Assembly (NCBI GenBank): GCA_004764695.1
Contig: SMSO01000025.1
Span: 729,102-793,101, forward strand
DNA length: 64,000 nt
Direction of reading: 5' to 3'
DNA from: Schizochytrium sp. TIO01
Taxonomy: Eukaryota; Sar; Bigyra; Thraustochytrida; Thraustochytriidae
This document shows positions 55,470-64,000 of the stretch, piece by piece (the first letter of the stretch is position 1; each line of letters begins with the position of its first letter). Position numbers and translations under genes: made by a program. The notes below the pieces were generated by a model that ran no database searches, had not been told where the DNA came from, and saw only the letters and a program-made list of their open reading frames with translations.

Positions 55470-56748
55470 TTAGAAGCCAGGGTGCTTGGGGTGCTGGAAG
55501 TTGAGGATGGCGCGGGATCCGCGGACCTCGATGGCCTTGAGATCGTACGCGAGCGCAGCCTCGTGCATGTTGTCAAAGTATCCAATGTGTGTGTTTTTGC
55601 CGTTGACCTTGATGCTTGCTTTCCACGACTTGTTGCACTTGTTCCAGCACACACCACGGTAGTTTGAGGATGGCATGTTACGCTTGAGTTTAACAGATGA
55701 TGCATCAGAGTTAGCATCAGGGCTGCCAGGCTCGCTGCCACTGTCCACACTTGCACTGCCGTCCTTCTGGTCCTCGAGGGCAACGCTCTCGGGAAAGTTG
55801 AGGAGGCTGCGGTCGAGTCCATGAGCAATGCAGGCACGGTCAAAAGCAAGGGCGGCCTCGACTTCGCTGGAGAATTGACCAATTTCCTTGACCATGTCGT
55901 TGTTAAGGGTAACGCGCACAGCCCAAGGCTTGGTTCCCTTCTGGCGAAAGACACCACGGAACTTGGAGTAGTTTGAGGCCTTCTGGCGCACGCGACGGGA
56001 AGGAAGGGCAATTTTGGACGCAAGAGAGTCGTTGTTTGAGCCGCTAGAGGTAGTGGCCATGAGAGGGGCAGGTGCAGGGACGATCTGGGACATTTGGCTG
56101 ATCATGGGTGCACCTGTAAACATGGACTGCTGCTGCTGCTGTTGCTGCTGCTGCTGGAGAAGCTGGGCGAGCTGCATGAGGGTGTTGTCGTTGGAGAAGG
56201 TTTGCTGGGGCTGCTGCTGTTGCTGGAATGCGAATGATGGGAGCGAGTTCACAAAGTTCATCATGGTTGACCTGCTCAGGCATCTGCATGTGCATCTGGG
56301 GCTGCTGCTGCTGCTGCTGCTGCTGCTGGGGAATACCGCTAAGAGCACCCATCATAAGATTGTTCCAGTTGGAGCTCTGCACAGGCATCTGCTGGGGCTG
56401 CTGCTGCATAAATGGCATCATGTTCTGAAAGAAGGGGAGAGAGGTCATTGACGAGCCAAAGTCCTTGTTCAGAGGCATTTGCTGCTGCTGCGGCTGCTGC
56501 ATGAGCGGCATCTGAAGCGGTGCTTGTTGCTGCTGCTGGACCTTGGGTGCCTCGTTGCTGATGTTGTTGTTCGCGTTCTTCGCTGAAGACTCACGTGCCT
56601 GCTTGAGGAGCATCTGGAGAGCAAGAAGTCCGTCTGAGACGGCTCCCTGAGCGGCGGCCGAGTTCTCCACGTCAAACTTGGTGCGCTTGAGGCCCATGCT
56701 CTCCTGGGTCGGGAGCATCTGGACCTGACTTTCTGCCTGGCGCTTCAT
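55470..56748 (-). CDS. Double AP2-domain, Gln-rich transcription factor (reading frame broken once)
   Basis: A sequence-specific DNA-binding regulator. From ATG 56748 (MKRQAESQVQMLPTQESMG) the frame runs through several poly-Gln/Met stretches to about 56273. The sense then continues in another frame to the stop at 55470. The C-terminal half has two AP2 domains. The first is SKFRGVFRQKGTKPWAVRV through EAALAFDRACIAHGLDRSLL to NFP. The second is SNYRGVCWNKCNKSWKASI through HEAALAYDLKAIEVRGSRA to LNF. Both carry the YRG/FRG and AA-A-D elements of the fold; a basic, Ser-rich linker with DANSDASS joins them. The frame change can be explained by one extra C before ATGATGAAC (56266) or by a 49-base GT-AG interval (56272-56224) whose removal restores the frame. 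The uncharged Gln/Met-rich half is a likely activation region. Codon use is strongly GC-ending, like G-alpha. Confidence 0.85.
56127..56329 (-). repeat. CAG/CAA arrays coding poly-Gln
   Basis: Two CAG-rich arrays, 56127-56156 (about ten codons with one CAA) and 56301-56329 (about nine), flank the frame break in the AP2 gene. Length variation here would change the Gln tract without breaking the frame. Confidence 0.9.
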
Positions 56749-57486
56749 AGTGTCTGTTTGTCTGAGTCTGTCTTTGTCTCGACTGGTTTGCTGTCTGTCT
56801 GTCTGACTCTTTGTTTCTTTGTTTCTTTGCTTGCTTGCCGACTGGCTGTCTTGCAGTTCTGGTTCTGCTTCAAGTCCTTCGAAGCGACTAAAGTGCTTGT
56901 CTAGTAGCTGTAAGCTTTTGCTTCTTCGTGTTAATCCCACGGCTCGAACTCTTCGAACTTAGGGGTTTGCTGCTTTGCTGACGTCGAAAAGAGCACAGCA
57001 AGTTAACGCGGCCAAGCTCCTAGAGGGGCTCTGAGGAGGAAGAAACCTTTTTACTATTTCTTTTTCTCTTTCCTTCCCTGAAGAGAGGAGACCACTTTTT
57101 TTTTTTTTTTTCTTATTTCATTCAAAAGGAGGCGCTCACTTGCAAGTCAGTCGGTCGGTCAGCCAGTCGGTAAACAATAAAAACAAACTAAATAATTTTT
57201 ATTATTATTTTAACATAGATTTAAAAGAGTTCAAAGCGTGAAAAGAGGGGCAGAGTGAGGGGGGGGGCTTTCAACACACCATTTAACATAATTTTTATTT
57301 CATTAAAAATATAATGAACTAAAAGTTTTGCGTTCCTTCCACGTTTTCTTTCATTCCCGACCGGCTCAGCCTTATTGCTTCTCTTTTCTCACTCTTCTTC
57401 CTGGGGGAAGCGGCGCCTTGAGGAAGCTTTAGCTTCTTTTTAACTCAGCCCCCTCTCAGTGTTTCTAAAGGGAAACAGAAACTAAA

Positions 57487-57525
57487 ACATACATACATAC
57501 ATTCATTCATTCATTCATTCATTCG
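57487..57525. repeat. (ACAT)n/(ATTC)n compound microsatellite
   Basis: About four ACAT units followed by about six ATTC units, then GTAC palindromes. The same pair of units occurs at 32524-32563 in the opposite order. Confidence 0.9.
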
Positions 57526-58000
57526 TACGTTCGTACGAAAGAAACCAGACTCAGCAGAAGCGTCAAAAAGACAAGGACGCCTTTCCTTTCTGGCTTCGCT
57601 AGCTTTCCATCTAGCTGCCTGCTAGCTTCCATCAATTTGTTAGGGTTCTTCGCTGCGGCTGCTGCTTCGAGCTTCAAAAGATGCTGTTGCCCGCTTTTAG
57701 CTCTAAGCCCGCTTAAGCGCTTCGGTGCCCACACTTCGGAGCCTCGTAGAGTTCAAGCTTTTGCTTCAGTTGGCTTGTGCCTTTCGAGTTCCTTGTCCCC
57801 GTAGCACTAGATAGGTGGTACCTACCTGGCTACCTAGAACAGACATTTTCCTTTTCATTTGTGTTAAAAACCTTTCTGTATTTTTCATTTTTCATTTTAT
57901 TTTTATTTTAAAAGAGATGAAATCAATTTCGAAAGAAAAGCCAAGTGAGATAATGGGTGGTAAAGTGAATCTGTCGGTCCTCAGTCTGTTTGTTTGAATT

Positions 58001-58131
<131 letters not shown>

Positions 58132-58906
58132 CAACTCATTCATTTTTTCTTTCCTTTCAAAGGTTCAATTCCATCGTGCGGTTCGCGTGTCTTCTCGGCT
58201 CTTCGAGGGCAGGGCCGTATAATTGAGGCCTCGCTGTCTGGCCTGCGACCGCGCGGGAGACCAGGCAGCGTGTCATCGAGGCTGAACGAAGCGCCGTCGA
58301 GCCCGTTCCTGTTCACTTTCTCCCTCCTCGACGAGCTCAGCTCTTTCGCCACTGCTGCTGCTGCTGCTTCCCACGATGAAAGAAAAACAACTTCTTCTTC
58401 AAAAGAGCATGAAAGTGCTCTTTCGGGTTGGTCCCCCTTGGAGTAGTAGGAAGCCATCTGCGAAAATGTATTTATATATATATTTATTTATACAAATGTG
58501 CTTCGCAACTTTGAAAATGATTAAATAGTTTATAGGGTACTAAACCAAACAGACTAGCTGGTTACCCTCACTTATTACCTACTATGGTCTCTTCAGGGTA
58601 AAGACTATCATGGATTCCGTCAGTCACCTCGCCTGGTGGCGGGGCTTCCTTCCAAAAGAGCTTCCGGGTCCTCCTTTTCACTCGAAGGCAGTTCAAGCTG
58701 AGCAGAAGCCTCCGCTCTTTCCTTGCTAACTTTCTTCTCTTTCTTTTCTTTCTTTCGCCTCGTTGTTGTCACTTTCCCGCACGCACTCAGTCAATCAGTC
58801 ATCCTCAAGCACTCGCGCCTTCGCTTTGTTTCATCTCCTTGGCGCTTTCGAAGAGAAAGAGAGAATGAGAAAGAGACAGAAACAACAGCAGCAGCAACAA
58901 CAATCT

Positions 58907-58950
58907 GTTTGTTTGTTTGTTTGTTTGTTTGTTTGCTTGTTTGTTTGTTT
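58907..58950. repeat. (GTTT)n microsatellite
   Basis: About eleven copies with one GCTT variant. Confidence 0.93.
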
Positions 58951-59612
58951 TTTTCCATTTCTCTTATTCTTCTCAGGCTAATTTTATAAAATAAAACAAA
59001 CTTGAAGAAAGAAAGAAAGAAAGAGAATAAGCCACCCACTTGTATACTTTCGCCTATGTTTCGCGCCATTCTTTTCATTTTTTTTCTCTTGGGCTCCGCG
59101 CGGCGTCGTCACCCCTTCCGACTCTTTTACTATAGTGTGTAAGCAGAAGCTAAACAACAGAGAAACAAACTATAAAACTAAAGGTAGAGTGTATAAAACC
59201 AAAGACTCAAAGTGAAGAAAAGCAAGTAATGATTTACCTGGCACGAGGCTCCCCACTGCGACTGATTTAGCCCAGTGTGTCTGGAGGGCAGTAAGTTGGA
59301 AAATGCCGGTGTGCCTCCACTCGGGAAATAGGTTTCTGTCGCCAGACAGCACCTGCTGAGAGGGGCGAGTTTTCGAATTCGAAGCTAAAGACAAATGAAG
59401 TGAGAAGGCCAGCGAAAGCTTTACTGTATGTACTACTCCGGCAGAATGGTCAGAGCGCTCGCTCGTCTACTGCATCTTCGTAGAAGCAGCTGCGGAATAC
59501 GCTCGAGCAGCACTTAGCCAGGCCAGGTTCCTGCCTCGACTCAGGCTTTCTTCCCGTCCTCCCCCCTTCTTCTTTCCTCTCCGGCAGCCTGCAGTTTCTT
59601 CGAAGAGAAACT

Positions 59613-59642
59613 GAAGAAGAAGAAGAAGAAGAAGAAGAAGAA
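59613..59642. repeat. (GAA)n microsatellite
   Basis: About ten trinucleotide copies; a shorter relative lies at 17755-17783. Confidence 0.92.
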
Positions 59643-59727
59643 CCAGAAAGAAAATGCAGCCTAGAACTTGCTGATTGTATATAGGAACAAACATATCTTC
59701 AATTTTTTTAATTTTTCTTTAAAAAAT

Positions 59728-59788
59728 GATCAATCAATCAATCAGTCAATCAATCAATCAATCAATCAGTCAATCGATCGATAAATAA
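59728..59788. repeat. (AATC)n microsatellite
   Basis: About thirteen AATC units with two AGTC variants, ending in ATCG and AAAT units. Same unit as at 9274-9308. Confidence 0.92.
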
Positions 59789-62239
59789 AAAAAATCCAAA
59801 AGTATGGAAAACACCGTGCGTAAGAGCGAGCGAACGAAGCAGCCAGAATTTTTTTAAATAGTGGATGGAGATTCCTAAACCCAAGCTAGCGGTGAATAAT
59901 CTTCAAGGTGCACCAGCGAGATGAACAAAAACAAAGCAAAAGATGGAAAGCCTCCCGCCCATGAGTCAGGGGCAGCCTTTTCTTTATGAATCGAGCTGTA
60001 GTACACGCGCCACTCACTTCTTCGCTCGAAAAGAAAGTTATCTCGGTAAACTGCAAACAGAAAGCCTTCTGTAGGTCAGTCGAACAGGCCTTCTAAGCCA
60101 GTCCCGTTCGCTCCGCCTGACATACTTAAAGGCAGACAGCCTCGATCTTATTTACGATTGATTGGAAGGAGGCCGCGGTGCTGGTCAACCAACCCCTATT
60201 CTTCGTCTAGCAACCCGCTAAAACAACCGGACAAAATAAACTTATTTTTCCATTCATTCGTTCAATCGAATTCATGGGTGACTAATCAATCAGTCAAACA
60301 ATGTCGTTAGTTTAGTTTATTATTTATTCAAAAAAATCAATCATCTTTAAAAAAGTGAAAATAGAAATTGACCATTTCTGTTATGAGAATCATTGATCGT
60401 TCAATTTTGTTTCCAAGTCGATCTCCTCTTCCTGCAGCTGAGGTGAGAAAGCATGAATTACGTCTAGCAGCGCATACTCAAGCTACTAGGAGTCCCCACG
60501 AGGAAGAAGAGCTGCTAGAAGCCTCTTACTCATTCCTTCCGTTCCCCTGGTAGATACCTGCTTAGCTTTCAACTTTTCCTCATCATCTAAGGGGGGTGTG
60601 GGTGAGTCTTCAGCCAACGCCGACAGAGAAAGTTTTTATACAGCTTCAAATTGTTTTCTTTTCTGCCGAGATAGCTTTCTAGTTGGAAGCACTTTGCGCG
60701 CCTAGGCGGCGGGTAATTTCCTCCGGTTCCGTACTGGAATTCGGCTAAGCCTTTTCTAAGGGGGCGAAAGGATGCCACCACGGAGCCTGGACAAGCAGCG
60801 CAAGACCTCCCCTTCACCCACAGCTGAAAGCTACAGCTCCAAAATTCAAGGACATTCTTCGGTTGCGCCTCTTAGAACTTTCTTACCCCCAGATAGGGTC
60901 GAGCTCGGCCAGCTCCACCGCCTCGTGCTAATTTCGCGAGGTGGCCCTCTGCTCATTTCTGTTGCTACAAGGACTTTATTCTTTGTTGCTTCAACTTCTT
61001 CAACGCCTCGTGGCCCACAGTCACTCGCGTCCCCTCGAGATCCTCTCGCTCAAACCACTCCTCGCGCCAGGGAGCCAGAGGACCTGATCGCTATTCGCCG
61101 CCTCTTCGGCCAAAGGGACGTGGGCTCAAAAAAAGGTGCTGCGCGGAGCCATGCTTTCTCTTGGACTTGTTTTACTTTCCCTATGCTCTCATTATTTTAA
61201 AATAAAACTTCATTCGAAAAACAGTAGTTCCTTCTCGTGCTAGCTGAATAAGTAAATAGATAAATAGATAAACTTTAACAATATGAGAATGAATGAATGA
61301 ATGAATGGAGTGAATAAAACAGAAAACACCCCCCTGCTTTCATATATAAATTTTCAATTTAAATCTTAATCTTATAAGAACATTTTATTTTATTTCCAAT
61401 TTAAGTACGTTTAAATATACATACATATACTCTACTAGTTTTTGCATGCGAAGAACCTACCAAAAGCCAAAACACCGCTAGGCGCTGTTATCTGACTACT
61501 ATCTGCGGCGAAGAGCGTTTCTGCTGGAAGAAGAGTAAAAACATAAAATAAAAACAAAGGGCAGAAAGCTTCTTCGCTTGCTTGCTTGCTTAGCGAGCGG
61601 CACATTTATTTATTTCCCTCTCATTGGAGCGCGAGCGCCGCTGCGAGCCTCCTGCTGTAGCGCTTCTTTCGTGCGGCTTCCGTGGGAACCGGAGGGAGGG
61701 CGCTCTGCTGCTGTGGCTGCGAGATGTCCGAAAGCCTGCGTGCGCGAAAGCCTGCGTGCCTGCGGTTAAGGCGCTGGCTTTTGGGTACCGCTTTGCAGCA
61801 ATGGAAAAGAGAACAGGCGATGATGAATAATAATGGTGTTCTACCACTTGTCTACGAAGAAGAGAAAAAGAAGAGAACGAAAGTACAGCGAGGCCTTGGA
61901 ACGCTGCCTCTTATTAATTCCGTTGCTGTTCTTCTTGTTCTTCTTTGTGCATTCCTAACCCCTTCGTACCTCAGCAAGCCTGCGTACCTGCTTTCTACTG
62001 GCGCTAACAGATTCCACGAGACTCCTTTCTTTGGGGTTGGTTGCCAGCGCAGGATCAAGCTCAACAGGAAATTGATCTCTTTCCATCGATCAACCTCAGT
62101 CAATCGAAATTAAATCATCCATCTCCAAGTCCGCAGTGTTGGATTGTTGATATTGCGGTGCGGGACAAGGTAGTCAAGGCAGTCAGTGCGTGCGTGCGTG
62201 CGTGATGATTTTCAAAGTCTCGCCAGCAAAGTGACTGAA

Positions 62240-62240
<1 letters not shown>

Positions 62241-62287
<47 letters not shown>
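62241..62287. repeat. (GAAA)n microsatellite
   Basis: About twelve copies, the reverse complement of the CTTT arrays at 35438, 40451 and 58001. Confidence 0.94.
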
Positions 62288-62288
<1 letters not shown>

Positions 62289-62770
62289 GGACTTCTTTCT
62301 GACTTCTTCGTGAAAAGAAGTGGAGATGAATCTCTCGCCGGGGGTCAAGAAACTTGGCATGAGAGGGGCACTCGCTCTGCCTGCCTGCCTGCAAGCGAGC
62401 GAGCAAGCCGAGAGAGCGTGAGAGAGTCATGTCGCCAGTCACGTCGCTCGTTCTCCAACAGCGGTCCAGGCTGCCTGCCTGCCTGCCGACCGAGCGAGAG
62501 CGGTATCCGCTTCTTCATCGCAGCGATGCATTCATTGCGCATGCATGCTGTGCTCTGTGGAGAACAGCAGTAGAATGGGCAATTATACCACCCCTTCTTT
62601 CCACAGTGCGGCGTGGGAATCTGCGATTACTTTCTTTTCCGCAGAGGAGGAACGGCGGGCGTAGCACGGCCTATGCGTCTCGCTAGGAGCGCTGCTTTCT
62701 GCTGTTCTTAGACCACGCTAGAATATACATACCTTCGTACATTCATGTGGTGGCTGAGTTATATAAATAA

Positions 62771-62822
62771 AATAGAAAACAGAAATTATAGAAAACAGAA
62801 ATTATAGAAAACAGAAAACAGT
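62771..62822. repeat. Tandem 18-base repeat
   Basis: Nearly three copies of an A-rich unit containing ATAGAAAACAG, a longer unit than the surrounding microsatellites. Confidence 0.85.
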
Positions 62823-64000
62823 GTGCGAGAGAGGGTTGGCGGTGACATCGAAGAAACTTCGCGTAACGCCAACCAAGCCGCGAGGTGAGGGAACGGCTGT
62901 CGCCGCAGTTTCCACACGCCACGCTCTAGATGCGCACCAAAGATGTGGCCAAGAGCCGTGGAGCTTCTTGGGACGAACCTGAGGGCTCTTATCCTTCTTT
63001 GCACGCGAATGCACCACTCCACCGGACAAGTGCAATAGGAGTGTGTCCGTTACGTTTCAACCACCTCTCTCGTTTGATAGGCGCGCCTCCTTCTCTCTCG
63101 CTGGCAATTCTGAGGTTGGTTCGAGTGGTGTTATGGATACTCATTGCACGGCATGCGCGAAGCATCTCCGGAGAGCTGTGTTTGCGAAAGCTTACCGCGT
63201 TGAGAACCAACGGGGAGTCGCGAGGCCACGCAGAAGAGAATGCGAGTGGCTACAGCGAAGGAGTGGATTTGATTCCATCTGATTTGGCGCCATTCGCACG
63301 GCGAAGAGGGCCTCTATTATACCCGGTCACATTTAAAAGTATGGGATGAAACCAAGAGAACAAGTAAGACCTCAAAAGCAACTTTTTAATAGTTCTTGGT
63401 CTTGGAAAGCAAATTGTACTCGGGACGGCTATTGCTGGACTTGAACAAACACACATTTGAGCTTCCTACTTTGGAGTCTACTCTGAGACGACTCGGACCT
63501 TCATTTTGAGCTCGCATTTCGGGGAGGACTAAATGCTGCAGCACCTCTCCTTGCCTCCTTCCCCCCATTACTTACTGGTTGTTTCGTACGACGATTTGCA
63601 AGATATTCGCGCAGCTGAGTACAATTGTTACTACGAAGACTCAGCATCGCATCAAAGTGAAATTATGCGGTCCATTCTGGAGTGCAGTTGACTTCCTGTC
63701 CTGCCAGTAGGTACGTAGCATCGAGAATTGATTTTCTTGCACCCGCTTCTAAACCTCCACAAAAAGAAAATGGAATGTCCACTTGTTTGGATACATACTA
63801 CGTGCAAATCTCGATACCGAGGCTAGAGATGAGGACAAAACTCGAGTAAGAACGCTGCGCTCTGGGTCAATTCGCGCCCAGTCTACAGAAGTAGACGGGC
63901 GGGTAGAATTACGGGCTAGATTGCCTCTGCGATGGAGCATTTGGATTGACCTCTGCTAGATCTTCAACTCAATCCTATGTCGCAGAGGGACTACTTTGGT

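Noticed and set aside
55382-56023. A 213-residue Ser/Thr-rich minus-strand frame
   Set aside because: Alternative frame of the AP2 gene; the other frame has two clear AP2 domains.
59437-59475. tRNA-like words (GGTCAGAGCGCTCG)
   Set aside because: No acceptor stem, anticodon loop or T-loop could be folded around it.
60772-61200. A 142-residue plus-strand frame
   Set aside because: Ser/Pro/Arg-rich with no domain, in microsatellite-rich DNA; its length is within chance for this base composition.

Overview
This is a eukaryotic nuclear window. Genes are few, mostly intron-free, and separated by very long non-coding stretches packed with simple-sequence repeats. Where introns can be read they are short, with GTAAGT/GTAAGA donors, a TACTAAC-like branch point and CAG acceptors, and the standard genetic code fits every gene. 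Gene content (heterotrimeric G-alpha, double AP2 factor with poly-Gln, cation-chloride cotransporter, PTH2, Ulp2/SENP-type protease) with compact genes in a repeat-rich genome suggests a stramenopile protist, perhaps a labyrinthulomycete/thraustochytrid. That placement is inference and only moderately secure.

Layout. 3-2348 (+): C-terminal part of a Ulp2/SENP6-7-like SUMO protease whose catalytic His and Asp are separated by about 515 residues of acidic insert. It converges on a small three-exon gene (3296-3981, -). 4-18.8 kb has no convincing gene. 18870-20006 (+): intron-free G-alpha subunit, converging on a two-exon tail-anchored protein of unknown function (21148-22326, -). A small spliced membrane protein (23062 to about 23461, -) lies head to head with a TM-C2-PH protein (23581-26103, +). 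26-43 kb is gene-poor; at 28-31.2 kb it holds broken coding remnants, and otherwise mostly microsatellites. 43152-47057 (+): a 1301-residue cation-chloride cotransporter. 47.4-52.5 kb has almost no microsatellites and holds what looks like two decayed cell-surface receptor genes lying tail to tail. 53011-53664 (+): peptidyl-tRNA hydrolase 2 with an N-terminal membrane anchor. 55470-56748 (-): Gln-rich double-AP2 transcription factor whose reading frame is broken once. 57-64 kb is again repeat-rich and gene-free.

The genes are unrelated housekeeping and signalling genes and form no visible cluster or operon. The most unusual elements are the split SUMO protease, the decayed receptor-like genes, the AP2 frame break, and the extreme density of microsatellites alternating with AT-rich blocks. 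All identifications rest on reading the sequence; no database search was possible.
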